NCBI GenBank assembly: GCA_001466705.2
Contig: LATX02000003.1
Location: 62,001-126,000 of the forward strand
Origin: Moniliophthora roreri
Lineage: Eukaryota > Basidiomycota > Agaricomycetes > Agaricales > Marasmiaceae
Direction: 5' to 3'
Length of the DNA stretch: 64,000 bases
The first letter of the stretch is position 1; each line of letters opens with the position of its first letter. Shown in pieces: positions 10,860 through 23,330 of the stretch. Position numbers and translations under genes: made by a program. The notes under the pieces were generated by a model, which did no database searches, was not told the origin of the DNA, and worked only from the letters and a program-made list of their open reading frames with translations.

Positions 10860-11227
10860 TAAAGGCACGGGGTATCTCAGCAGACCTCAGAAACGAGGGT
10901 TCTCAAGGGAACAAGCAGCTTCGAGGGAGGTCTCAGATGACCCAGTGACTTTAGAAAGAGAATGCTCAGCACAATATGAATAATTGTTGTTATCAGTGAT
11001 CAATCGATCAATTCTAGGAAGATCTCGACGAACATACGAATCGCAATCCTAGCCAAACAGCTCTTAAGTCCGAAGTCCGCTCTCAAGTCCGCTCTTTACC
11101 GCCGTTATATGAACTGGTAAGTGTCCCCCCTTCCCTAGTCTGACCTGCAGGTTAGATACACCGCTCAGATCGTAGATGATCTATAACACTATTAAAATAT
11201 CATGAAATTTTTGCTGGTACCTAAGAG

Positions 11228-11750
11228 AAAGTCCAAGCCACGTAGAACTTTTCATCTTGTATGCAAGCCCCAATCATACAGCGAGTAATTCTAATTGAGA
11301 TGATTTAGAAATAAGTGGTCAGAGCTCGAGTAAGCCGGTCAGTGACAAAGCTATGTTCTTAACTTTAAACCAAGATACATGCCTGGGGCCAGGGATCCTG
11401 ACAAAAAAAAAGGAATTAGCTCTGTCTCTCTGGAAGAGCATCCGTCTGATAAGGGCTAATTCCAGAAGAGCTGCAACTTGTTACAACATATCCAGGCATG
11501 TGAAATTTGAAGAATAGTGTGAGAAGAGTTGAAAGGCAACGAGAGGTAAGGATGAAGAGCATGCTAGACGCGAAGAACCTTTGATACGCTTGGACTAATT
11601 CCCCTGCTTCTCATTTGGACCCGCAAATCTATCAATTTGCTATCAGCCAGATTCAGTAGCAAACCTCGTCATGGCTTGACATTCTGTTGCGGGAAATCCT
11701 TTTTCCCCGGACTGCCAATTGGCTTTGGAGTTAAGCGAAATGTATTGGAT
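11228..11750 (-). pseudogene. Decayed duplicate of the P450-2 5' end and promoter
   Basis: The region aligns by eye with 16508-17060, the first two exons and upstream flank of P450-2. Shared blocks include AGCCACGTA, CAAGATACA, GGGATC, AGCAACTT-like signal-anchor codons and the upstream CCCGGACTG. The P450 frame is broken by stops and a poly-A insertion near 11401. Nothing of the heme-binding end is present. It is a partial duplication of the neighbouring P450 in the same orientation. Confidence 0.75.
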
Positions 11751-14051
11751 TTGCTGTCAAAGAAGACCCAGCGGAGGGATAGCATCAGGTTTCGGTGGCT
11801 TTTCCTCGCACGCGTTCGAACGAATAAGAAAGGCTTTCAGTCCGAACGACCTGGCGAAAGGCGGAGGACAGCCAAGAGCCACATTACGATTAAGGCTCCG
11901 GATTCAAGTCGGACTCGAGTCTATCCGCTCATATTTATCGAGGGCAAAATCCGCCATCCGTGGATTGCAATCGGACGAGTTCGGCATGAAATGAAGAAAT
12001 CGCCTTTTATCCGTTTATCCGTGAAAGGAAGGTATAACGAGACTACCATATTCCAGGCTGCAAAAAGCCAGCCAAATTTGAAGGTGACAAATGGCACTTT
12101 GCGGTTCGGGCGTCTCTAGCCGCGGTGTCCACTCTTTGAATCTTTAGGATCTCCTGGAAGGCCGAACTCATACATGTCGGGGGTTTACGCTGACCCACTT
12201 GAACTAGTGGGCGCTACTGCCAGCGTTTGCGGTTGGGAATTGGTTCCCACGGCGTCGGATGTTCTACCAAGCCGTGGACACTCCGCTAGGACCTTGAGAA
12301 GCCCCCAAAAACCGATATGATGTTTCATTACGCTTTTTCGAGACATTGGAGAGACAAAACTCACCTCAGACGCCTCGACTTCGCTCTTGAATACAACTTG
12401 AACACATCAATCAAAATCGTCGAGGACGCCAGTCGAATAACCCGAGTCAATCTGATCCGTTATAACAGGAGCCCTAGCGACGGTCCGTGTCGGAGCCGAA
12501 GTTATCGTCTCGAATCCCACACGCTGTCGTATTTCTCTGGCTTGATGTGAGGTGTTCCTTGCGCTCTCAACACGTGGAAGAAGGCCACCGACATGGTCGG
12601 TCGGCAAGAGTACGCTTGATGAGGTAACGGCGATCTCGCCGTGTGACGTTATCTACATGTACCTTCTTCCTCCTACCCTGACTCACCGTATACTGCACAT
12701 TTTGTATTACTCCCTCGCGATATGCATGCATATATCCATTCCCTGACCATTCTTCCTGACCCCTAGGCTAAGCAATCGCTCCGCGCTTGTCACCAGTCTC
12801 GCAGCATCAACCGCAGCATCAACCACAGCTCTCATCGTTCGGAATGGCCTTGTCGTTGCTGAGGTAGCTGTCGTCATCTGGTCAGGTCGAAACATCTTCA
12901 TGTGCGTCTGAAGTTTCTCAGGAAAAAAAGGTCTCAACTAATTTTAGCCGGAATGCAATATCTATTCTTCATCGGACCACCGTCGCACGGAAACCTCTTC
13001 AAAGTCCATCCCAACTTCCCTTTTTTTCCTCATATTAACTGGTCGGCGAGGAGCGAGGTAATCCTGGACTGGGTCAGGAGGATGGGTCAGAGAGGGTCTA
13101 GTACAAAAAATCCAGAATGGCAGGCGGTCGTGGATAGATGCCGTTCAAGCATAATCTTTGTCGATTGAACCACTGATACCGTTCTTCAAGGTAAGTACAT
13201 TGAGACATTGCTATCTCACGTATGTCGTCTGATAGATTGACAGCACCTTGATTTTGTTACTCGGAGAGACAATCCCTCAATCCAAATTTACGGCCTACCA
13301 CCCGAACATCACTAGCGTCACGGCAGATCTTCCGATACTACTTGGTGCTTATGAGCTGCATGTTACGGTGTACTCACAAGCTCAAATGCGTACCTTTGCT
13401 GATTTCGCTGGATGGATGATGAAGGCGTGTGCCGTCGGATGGTCGAAAAGAAGTGCGCGGGACATGATGTAGCATATTATAACGAGCTCAATATCTGGAA
13501 TATTGATTGTTCATACGAAGCAACCAAGTATGCTGGGGGTACGCCGTTATTTTCCTCAAAGTAGAACTTGTAATTCGTCAATGTCGTCTGATGAACTGAC
13601 CCGTTGTAGTGCTGTTCCTGGACAGCTAGAGGCACCCTGTTCCCACAAGTGAGTTACACGGGACGTGTCAGGTAGTCATTATGATGACCACGTCTGCTAG
13701 AAAACATGTGGCTTTTGTTTGAAGAATGTGTGAAGCGCCCAACAAGCGCTCGTTCTTGTTCTCCTCCTACTATTTCGCAGCCTTATAACATTTTTCCTTA
13801 TTTATATCAGCCTCATAAAGACTAGAATGAGATTAAATAAGATAGTTTGAGGAGGTTGCAGAATCATCGATCGGAGGATCTTTCAGTTAGGAGAAACTCG
13901 CCACTTTATGAAAATTCGGGAGCTTCTACAACTTTACGAGTAATGATTTCTATATTCATCGTTGTATATTACTTAGAAGAACATATATAAACAATAACAC
14001 GGTTACCCAGTGACCTCGCTTCTACAAATATCTCGACCAAGCCATTTATCC
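11751..14051. other. Intergenic, no confident gene
   Basis: A possible short gene spans about 12760-13168. An Ala/Val-rich frame (SLAASTAASTTALIVRNG) ends at a plausible 46-bp GT-AG intron near 12901 and continues into an 85-residue open stretch reading MQYLFFIGPPSHGN. A second open frame lies at 13248-13472. I recognise neither, so I do not call them as genes. The rest shows nothing. Confidence 0.4.
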
Positions 14052-16809
14052 CTAATTTTCGCTTTTCACCGCGGTTATCTTGATAGGTAACTGGATCCCC
14101 TTATCCAACTCGCCCTTGACTTTAGGATTCGCCACACCGGATAAATCGTAATAGATTTCCTTGCCCGACGGCTCGAATTTGAAGGATTCTATCAGGTAAG
14201 GGAGAACGGCCACTGCAGGAAACGATAACGAATTAGCACAATACACGGGCTGGACGCTCCTAGAATACATACCCATTTCGAGTTCAGTGAATTTGAATCC
14301 GCTATATCACAGGGGAAAATGGTAAGCTTATTTCTATCATTGAACAATCATCTACCCACATGCAAGCTCGTGGACCGGCGCTGAAAGTCATCCTAAGCAG
14401 CACATCAAAGTCAGTTAAAAACGGGTTCACCAATAAACAGGACACTCACGTGTTCGCATAGACTCCAGGGATCCGTGCCTTTGCTACGCTAGGAGGGAAA
14501 GGTGATAGCCATCGTTCGGGTTTCCACTCTTTCGCGTCAGGGCCCCAGATCTCCTCACTTCTATTTGCTCCAATAAGCGAAATCCATATATCTGATCCCT
14601 TGGGGAAGAATATCTCAGTGATCTGTGAGCCATCTGTGCCGGTTATAGGTGTGCCCAGAGGTACAACCGAGTCGCGGTAGGATCTGGTGGGGTATGCGAT
14701 CGGCTTAAAAGTAGCGTTTAGGTCGAAAGAAATGGGGACATACGTGCGGATGATTCGGTGAGCAGGAGGGTACCTTTTTCGGTCGTTAATGAATTAAGTA
14801 AGGAGGTAGGACTGTAGACACTCACAATCGAATGACTTCTTTGCAGACTGCATTGAGGTAGGGCAAGTTGGCCAAGGTTTCATAGTCGAATTCTTCGCCG
14901 TTGTTCCTCTCACGAGCTTCCAGTATCTCCTGGCGAAGCTTATCTTGAACATCTTGACGTGTAGAAAGGATATCCAGTGTACGAGCCAAAACGCTCTACG
15001 TGAGAGGCGCTTGTTCAGCCCATGTATTATTTGATAGCACTCGGGACTCACAGAAGTACTGTCCATTGCGGCGAACATCAGTGTTCTGCGGAATATATCA
15101 TGTCAAGAATAGAATACTCTGCTAAAGGAAAGACGATCTTACGACATCTAGAGGGAGATTGACCGTTAGTCAAATCCAAATGTGAGTGAGGCATAATCAC
15201 ATACCTGGCCGAGAACTTCCTCTTCATCAAGTTTGTCCTTGGCATCTGCATGCATGTTTGCGTTCACTGTGTAGCAAATCAGTAAAGGGGGTGATGACGT
15301 TTCCGTGAGTTGACTTACTGAGGACACTGAGGATGTCCTTCCCGCGCGTCAATTGTTCCGCAACAGCTGCGTCGCCCTTCTCCAATGCACGTTTCTTCTC
15401 CTGATAGATCTCGACAGAGAGGTCCCACATGTAGTACGCTAAATGCTCTCCGTACCGCATGGCCTCCCATGGGAATCTCTTTGCAATGGCGCGACGGAAC
15501 TTGGAAGTTCCGATCTTCATCGTCCAAGGAAGGAAGAAATGAGCCGCTAAGAAAACTCTGGTAATCAGAGGGCTAAAGTGTCCTTAGTGAGACTTGTTCC
15601 AGGGCGGGAGGTAGACCAATACTCACATGACATTCTTTATCTTGTCGCCGTAGGGATGGGCACCTTCATCGTCCTCCAGAGAATCAAAAGAAACGCCCAG
15701 GTTGGATTGTCCGACAAGTTCAAATGCTAAACGCGATAACCATGACGCCATGTCGATCTGTGTGGCGCAGTGAGTGAAGAGTTGGAAACCGGATTCACTG
15801 ATGCTTACCTGTTGGGTTCCATTTTGCGTCTTCTTGTTAAGAGTGTCCCGAAGCTAAACGCGAATTGTTTCAGCTGCCCCCGAGCACCTCACGGAAACAA
15901 ACCATACCTTCCGAGTGATTGAATTGAAGATTGGAACTCGAAGTAAGTCAGTGAAGAGTTCACGTATTTGGGTCAAAATTCCTACTCATTTCCCGCATAT
16001 GATTCGTCGAAAAGCAGGGCAAAAGCTAAATATTACGGTCAGCATCTCAAAGGAGTGAAGGGACGCTTTTCGTGCCTGCTTCTTCTGTCTCTTATGAATT
16101 TGTAAGTCAGTCGCAAGCAAGCCATCTCCAAACAAGAGCTTGTTCGTGCTAGAAACCGCAACCGTGCGTCAGAAAATTCAAAAAAAAAAAAAAAAAAAAA
16201 AAAAGTGCTGGGTGCAAAAACCTACAGAAACTGGCCGCGAGCCATGCCCCAGGTAGTCCATTCCTGGATACACAACCACAGTTAGAGTCGCTCACGCAGG
16301 ACCCAGGAAAAGCGGGCCCGTTCTCACCTTTATGAGAATGTGTTGCATCGCCTTTGTGTCCCATGTGTAGAGAATCTTCTTCTGCATCGGGCGTTAGATA
16401 TTCAATGACGGCACCCAGAGGGATGATTACTGACCCCAAACCAGTTATCATAGACCGTAGTGGGGCCGTCTGTATTCCAAAAATAAATTAGTCGGCAAAG
16501 CGAACTCTGAGAAAAATTCGCAGCCACGTACAACTTTCCATCATCTCATGGAAGTCCCAGCCGTACAGCGAGTGCACCTGCTCGACATGACCTAGGAGTA
16601 AAGTGGTTAGAGCCTGCCGGTCAGTTGTGGAGCGTCGTCTTACCTTTGATCCAAGATACACGCTTAGGGCCGGGGATCTTGGAGAGAACAGCGTCGGCTT
16701 TCTGTCTTTGGAAGAATATCCACCCGACAAGGGCTGACACCAGAAGAATTGCAACTTCCGGCAACATATCGAGCTTGAAGAAGGATGTGAGAAGAAACTC
16801 CGGAATCAA
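14052..16809 (-). CDS. Cytochrome P450 monooxygenase (P450-2)
   Basis: Membrane-anchored heme monooxygenase. The first exon (16644-16809) has two candidate starts, 16809 and 16767; the second places MLPEVAILLVSALVGW directly at the N-terminus, as usual for the anchor. Further exons give GHVEQVHSLYGWDFHEMMES, FGKKILYTWDTKAMQHILIK, TNKLLFGDGLLATD, the NHMREM and IPIFNSITRK helices, I-helix FAAMDSTS, K-helix EVIR, EWKPERW, and heme loop FSAGPRACIG; the stop is at 14052. One exon is only 5 nt (15143-15147, ATGTC). Two places do not resolve: the region around the 25-nt A run (16180-16204), where a family-conserved segment is not found, and about 16060, where the exon ending KRQKK has no canonical donor before LLPCFSTNHM. 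Either a lesion or an assembly error is possible. A degraded 5' duplicate lies at 11.2 kb. Confidence 0.88.
16180..16204. repeat. Homopolymer A25 in a P450-2 intron
   Basis: The run of 25 A (T on the coding strand) lies in the non-coding gap between the exons ending LIK and starting TNKLL. Its true length is likely to be variable or mis-sequenced. Confidence 0.95.
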
Positions 16810-18337
16810 AAGAAGAGATGAGGATAAGGAACGCTATGAAAACAAAGTGCCTTTTATACGGTCGGACCGCCTCCCTTCTCATGGGATTCTAGCAACCCGT
16901 GAATTTATTCTGATTCTGTACCATCACACTGCTATCAGTCTTTTCTCAATAGCAATCCTCGCCATAACCCAAAATCGGCAACGGATCTGGACTCGGTTAA
17001 CTCCTTTTTTCCCGGACTGACCAACAAGTGGGCGCTGAAGTTAAGAAGTCGATTGTTGAATTGCAGCCGAGGTCACATACTGATTCACGGTTGTAAGGCT
17101 ATCTCTATTTTTGTCAAAAGACAAAACAGGCATCACCGTAGACCCAGCGGCAGTGGCGCCGGGAGCAAGCAATCGAGAGGGATTGGCATCAGATCGACGT
17201 GGTAGGTGCCTCAAATTCAGACTAGAGCTTCAGATGACAGTAAGCAGCACCCATAGCTTACCCCAAGGAAATAGGTACTGCAAGAGTACTTCTTTCTGAG
17301 CAAAAATTACAGTGTCGCCGCAGAAGTACTTTACTACCCCGAGTCGAAATAATATGGTGAGTTTCATAGATACCCGCCGAGGCTGACCGAAAACGCTTAC
17401 TAAACACAAAGACACCGCTCTAGACTGGAGCAAATCCTACAGATTTGAAAGGGGTGGAGTGAATTGAGTGTATACAATGGCTAAACCGCTTTCGCCGAGT
17501 GATTCCGGAGGTTCTGGGGATCGCTGTGTATCAGATGAAAAAGAACTGCTGCGTTATGGGGGGACCATTAGGGTCACTGACGGGCCGCCGTAGATACCCA
17601 AACATGTACGTTGTTGTATGACGGTCAGATAGGACTTACGAATCCGTTTTTGGCACTGTAACGATAGGTGGTTTGGTGAAGATTTGAATGAACCACTTCT
17701 TGGGCTAAACAGTGCTGACGAAGGCTACGAGGCTGACTAGCGATGGCTATCTGACACGATGATTATCAACTTTCCCACACACTCCCACCCACTCCTTATA
17801 CTCGGGGGTAACGGAAAGGGTCCACCAGTTATGACATCACTTTTTGCCTCTCCGAAATTTTCACCTTCTCGTCTTCCATATGTAATCGTTCAATTGTCTT
17901 TCTTGCTTGCAGAGGCTTTTTTCTCATCCAAAAGAGAGTGCCCTGAACAGAATTTATTAGAGGTTGAACGGAAGGGGCTAGGATGGAGTGCATAAAAAAT
18001 CATGGTGTATCGCTGCGGAATCAATATCCGATGGATTACTTTCCGTTATCCCGAGTACTTTTATAATAAGGAAAACATTCGGCTATATAAACACTTGCGA
18101 GTTCTCGTCAATCGGTCACATCGGACTCGTCTGGCATAGCTAAAACGTTGAACAGATTTCCGTATGTTCTGATGATGACGCTAGATGTACGAATTGCGTT
18201 CCTATCTTCGCCTCTTGTCCACCTCATCAGAGAAGCCTTTAAGTGCTATCATCTTTCATTTGTTCAACATAAACGTACAGATACAGCAAATTATCAATAT
18301 TAATCTAGTAATTATCAGAAGTACCAGAATCCCGTTT
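16810..18337. other. Intergenic between P450-2 and P450-3
   Basis: No gene recognised. The part nearest 16810 is the P450-2 5' flank, which has a decayed duplicate at 11.57-11.75 kb. Confidence 0.5.
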
Positions 18338-20650
18338 CTAGTGCGAGGCCGCAGCTCTCCTTTCTGCGAGATCATGCGCAAGTTCGTCAAGCGTACCTAA
18401 CGCTTTGGCCCGGGGAACAAATGTGCAAGGGAACTCTTCCATGTGACTGATGAAAAAACAAGGAATCAGAGAATCGTAGAGAGAGAGAGTAATCAGAGAG
18501 TGTAGATTTACCTAGCAGCTCCGGGCATGACTCTAACATTCATTTCCTTGTCCTTTGGCTTCACAATATCGAACAGAGACACCATAGTCACCATGGCCAC
18601 CCAAGCAGTATCGAGAGCTAGTCCTTTTCCTGCACACGCACTACAAGGGGATAGACGATTCAATTACAACAAAAGCTGACATCCATTAAAACGTTTACTC
18701 ACCGGCGCCCATAGCCGAAAATCGCGGTCACGGTTTTATCAAGAAGGTTAGGCTCGCTGAGATATCTGTCAGGATTGAATTGAGAAGGGTTGGGATATTG
18801 TTTTTCGTCGCGGAGGATGGCCCTGCAAGGTCAATGTTTAGCGGTTGAATTTCTCCGGGAAAAGCGAAGATTCTTACCAGAGATTGGGAAGAACGAGGGC
18901 TCCTATTGCAGGAAAAGAAGTCAGCGACACGGGCATGAAATTGTAGGAGCGTATTACTTTACCTTTCGGTATGATCATGCCTTTGTAAACATCATCCTCA
19001 TCCAGACTATGAGGTACAGCTAGCATCATAACGTAAGTATAACTCTAAATTGATGAACCTCGAAGCGGACATACCCAAGGGGAGAGGTGGAACTATTCTC
19101 ATCGCCTCGACAAGAGCAGCTTCCATCAGAGGTAACTGGGGTCGATCCGAGAAAGTCGGCACTTTGTCGTGGCATGCAGCGTCTATTTCTGCTTGAATGC
19201 GCCTTTGGATATCAGGGTTGAGAGCCATGTGCAGGATAAACGTCCTCAAAACCGAGAAGGTCTACAATCAAGTCAGCCGCTATCCTTTTCATGAAACTGA
19301 ATGACGAACCGTATCGGCACCTTTAAAGTGGCGTTAAGATGACTTCTACTGCCAAAAAAACGGGAAGGAAATACGTACCAGCGGCATAGGCAACGGCTGC
19401 AGTCTCCTTGATCAACTTGTCACTGTGATTCTTGTGGCCCGATTCCGAGTCGAGGCATGATGAGACAAAAGACGGCTCCGCATTACCATTAGCCTTTCGG
19501 GGGTTTTTTTTTGAGCGCGCATTTATCGTATGGTTTACGAAATAGCTTACCACTTTTCCCTTGACCATCTGGAATGGTACCTCAACCATGGAATCTGTCA
19601 ACTTTTTCCACTCGCGTGCCTGCTTCTTGAAGCCTCCACCAGGAATGATCCATTCAGGAATATGTTTCACTGCCGCATTATGAGCTTGTGTACTTTCCCA
19701 GCAAGGATAAAACTTACTCGACGGGAAGAGGTTAACCCAGAATTTGCCCGGTGTGACAGCGATGGAGGTGGTTTTGTTGGTGTCATCGACTAATCTGAGG
19801 AGGGGATCTTCCATAGAGTCGACATTGTAGCCGTATCTAAAGAATCCTGGTTAGGAAGATGCTATCATGCCGTAGTGCGAAGAGTACTGACGTGCGCTTG
19901 ATAATCAAGCCAGCAGTGTAGCTATAAGAGTGAAATCAGTGAAAACGTTGTATTTGTACCGAGCAAGACATACGTCTTCAAGTGATCCGAGAAATCCTCT
20001 GGCTTCTTGTGAAGTGAGACGACCAACTTTTGTGCTTCCTCGACAGCGGGTACGCGATGCTCGGGCATGCCGGCGTGATAGTTGCTGTGGAAAAGACGGC
20101 GCATCTCTCTCCATCTTTGACCATAAGGCATGAAGGTGAACGACCATTCCCAGCCCATACTAAGCAAACGTTACTATGCTGTCATAGTAAAAGGTGTAGA
20201 GAGATCCATACAGTTCAGTGACCATGGGCATATAAGCTCTGCCGGAGTATTTGGTACCACGTTTATCGAAAAATTCATTAGCAGCCTAGGAGCACGATCA
20301 GAACTTCAAGTACAGCAAGCGACGTAGTCATCCTGACGTACCTCAGCACTGTTGACGATCACCATTGTGCCACCCAGGACATTGAGGCTGAAGACATCAC
20401 CTAGGATGAAAAAGTTGAGTTTGATTAATTAGAATAGTCGAAGGCCAACTCAGTACGCACCATATACCTTGCCCCACTCCTGACACTTAGTATAGAGGTA
20501 CTCGACATTCAGATCCAGCAAATTTCCAATCAGAGGTAAACCTGGAGGTCCCGGAAGAGTAGTGGTCTTCCGAGTAAGGACTTTGTAGGCGAGGAATGCC
20601 AGTCCACCAGCCAGCACAAAGTGCACGGGAGAAAACTTGAGGCCGTCCAT
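18338..20650 (-). CDS. Cytochrome P450 monooxygenase (P450-3)
   Basis: Heme monooxygenase with an N-terminal anchor (HFVLAGGLAFLAYKVL) and hinge LPGPPGLPLIGNLLDL. Exon 1 is 20461-20650. Following exons read GDVFSLNVLGGTMVIVNSAE, AANEFFDKRGTKYSGRAY, GQRWREMRRLFHSNYHAGMP, and so on to the C-terminus ending ERRAAASH at 18338. Visible motifs: C-helix WREMRR, I-helix AGADTTFS, K-helix EAMR, heme loop FGYGRRVCAG with the Cys ligand. The I-helix GADT is encoded by an 11-nt exon (19310-19320) flanked by GT-AG introns. The protein resembles the same broad agaric family as P450-1 rather than P450-2. It lies tail-to-head with P450-2 on the minus strand and is divergent from the dehydrogenase at 21957. 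The substrate is unknown. Confidence 0.92.
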
Positions 20651-21956
20651 TGGAGAAGTCGAGGTTCGGGTGACGACAATACTCTGCGACTCTTGAGGAG
20701 AAAAAAGTTGGGAGAGATGGGATCAGACGCGGATCCTTTTTAGACTCTGGGCAAAGACCGACCGCAACTTCATTTTGGAGCCTAGGCATACGCGAATAGT
20801 GTTGCGGCGAGTCAATTCCAGTGTCGAGCCAGTAGCGCGGCTCGAACTCGAGTTGCCTTTTACAGCGGTTCCTGAAAACGTGTGAATTCCCTTGCCGCTG
20901 CATATATACCGTCCCCAAAAAGGATGCCTCTCTTGAGGACCACTCTTGACGACAGCAGTGAAGATAGAGGTGGTTGATAGAATCCGTGCATCTTTTTTCA
21001 AAAAACATTCTTGTCATTATTCAGAGGAACCGCTGTATAGTAGTCGGTCGGAAGGTGTTAGATCCCAGTGTCGCATGGCAAATTGATGGGCGAGACGGCG
21101 AGACTTGCCGAGCTCATGTAGCATCAGCATTTTTATTCGCTTCGTGCTCGTTCACTGCATGTCTCTGGAGCTTACTGTGCTCAAAGCATCAAGTATTATG
21201 GGTAAATGAATTCGAATCAAAAAGATATGCAGAAAATTGTAAGTTGGGGTTCAATTGGGGCGTGAACTTATGAGAATAGGTCAAGGTTGAGTGCGAATAC
21301 AATCTCAGAAACTTGAACTATTCTCAATTACAACAGCCCAGTCTTCAAGTATTGAGGGTAATTCTGCAACGAAAAAATGACACTTTGGATGTACAATCTG
21401 ACGCCTCTTGTGAGCAATACTACTTATCACCATCCTCTCCCGTCGGTGTAGCCATCAGCTCACTCGAATTGCAAGTCGAGCTGTTCGGGTATGGTATCGA
21501 GCCGAGCTTGGACTCACCTCACCGCTACACTAACGTCCATAGGCATTGCTGCTAATAACGTTTCTATCCGGAGCAAAGTCTGGCCGACAGCACGCCATGA
21601 ATGTCGGATTTGCGCCGGTTTTCAACACGTTTCGTTGATGGTCTGAGCGTGGGAATAGATCTCCATACATAGCAATCAGCATAACCGCCGACTGGAAACG
21701 CTTACCATGAATCCGTAATCCTAATCCTACCGAAGTTGGCCGTTCCTTTCTATCTACCTCTCGACAGTTGCCTCACAGCAAAAATGGTCACCGAGACACC
21801 GAGGTCTGCCGTTCTGTCGTCCTTATGCGGATATCATACGCTTTCGAAGCATCCATTACTCAGCATAAGGTTTGCGTCCCACGAAGAGGAATATATAATC
21901 GACGCCGGCCAGACCTGGACCGCAATTTTCTTCTTTCACCCTCATCACACGACACA
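20651..21956. other. Divergent intergenic region (P450-3 / dehydrogenase)
   Basis: No gene recognised. It separates the divergent starts at 20650 (-) and 21957 (+) and so holds both promoters. The sequence GAATATATAATCGACG at about 21890 is a plausible TATA region for the dehydrogenase. Confidence 0.5.
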
Positions 21957-23330
21957 ATGGGCAATTCCAACTCCCAGCCTTCCATGTACTCCCAATGGTT
22001 CCCTCCCAAGTCTCAATTCTGGCAGAAGGACATTCCTGACCTGAGCGGTAAGGTCATGATCGTCACTGGTGCAAAGACGGGTGTCGGTAAGGAAACTGTT
22101 AAGGTAACGATTGCATTTCACTTTGTATATACGGGTACGGACGCTAAAGGAATTTTTCTTTTTTTCAGGCCCTGTTGCAGCACAATGCCAAAGTCTACTT
22201 TGCGGCTCGCGGAAAGCAGCAGTCAGAACAAGTTATCGACGAACTTGAGAAAATCACTGGAAAACGTGCCATCTTTTTGGAACTCGATCTCGCCAGCTTC
22301 AAGAGCATTAAAAAAGCTGCTGAGGAGTTCTTAAGGTGAGAATTGCCTTCCAACTTGAAGGTTGACCCACTTTTAACCTTTGACATCCGTCACAGCAAAG
22401 AGAACGAGCTCCACGTGTTGTTCAATAATGCGTGAGTATTATGCATTCTTTCATATAACGTAGCTGAACTTTGATGTACAGCGGTGTTATGTGGCCTTCG
22501 CTTGATATGTTGACTGAAGAGGGATACGACGCTCAATGGGGTGTTCATGTCGTCGGTGAGTTCCATCTACCGAATTCATCAATCTCTCGATGACTTAAAT
22601 TGATTGAAGGCAACCATCTCTGGACAAAACTTCTTCAGCCAGCACTAGACGCCGGTGCCAAATCCTCACCTGACGGTAAAGCCCGTGTTGTCACCACATC
22701 CTCTTCTGCTGCCTATCTCGATGTCATTCACTGGGATACATTCGTCCCTGGCCCTGCTAGGACCGAGTTAGGCACTTATAACCTTTACAGCCAGAGCAAA
22801 TTTGTCAGTGTTATCCTTCATATCCGATGACAATGTTTCTAACACTTGATACAGGCTCAAGTCGTCTGGACTCGTGAATACGCAAAGAGATACGGTGACA
22901 ACATTCTCGCATTCTCTTGCAATCCAGGTAGGCCTACTCGTCTACTTCCTCGTTTATATTCAGATCTAACACGCATATGAAAAAAAAAAAAAAAAAAAAA
23001 ACAGGAAACCTCCAAACCGACCTGCAAAGACATTTTAACCCCATCATGAAATTCGTCATCAAATTGATATTACACCCTGTTGATCCTTACGGTCCGTTGA
23101 CCCAGCTGTACGCTGGAACTTCACCAGAGGTTGTACAAAAGCCTAACGGTTCGGTGAGTCTCGCTGATTCATACTCGGAGGTGTGCAGTTCCGTCTGATA
23201 CTAATTGTCTCGTTAGTTCTTCATTCCTTGGGCTAGGGATGGACCTACACCCCCGAAAGCTATCGATAACGAGCTCGGAGAGAGGCTGTGGAACTACCTC
23301 GAGGCCGAACTTGAAAAGGCCAAGCCATGA
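21957..23330 (+). CDS. Short-chain dehydrogenase/reductase
   Basis: Classical Rossmann-fold NAD(P)-dependent oxidoreductase of the retinol-dehydrogenase/WWOX-like group. Exon 1 is 21957-22103 (MGNSNSQPSMYSQWFPPKSQ) and exon 2 is 22169-22335, followed by about six further exons in phase, roughly 325 residues. Nucleotide-binding motif TGAKTGVG (usual TGxxxGxG), NNAGV, catalytic Ser in TTSSSAAYL and the active-site YSQSK are all present, followed by CNPGNLQTD. The acceptor of one late intron is immediately preceded by a 22-nt A run (22980-23001). The C-terminus ends LEAELEKAKP. It probably oxidises or reduces an alcohol or ketone in the same pathway as the flanking P450s and oxidases; this is inferred from location only. 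Confidence 0.92.
22980..23001. repeat. Homopolymer A22 directly before a splice acceptor
   Basis: The A run ends in ACAG, the acceptor of the exon starting GAAACCTCC. It replaces the usual pyrimidine tract, which is unusual for an efficient intron. Confidence 0.95.

Noticed and set aside
11637..12119. 160-codon open frame as a gene
   Set aside because: It overlaps the duplicated P450-2 promoter sequence and shows no domain or splice logic.
12760..13472. Possible membrane or unknown protein gene
   Set aside because: One intron looks plausible but no start, domain or consistent downstream exon could be established.
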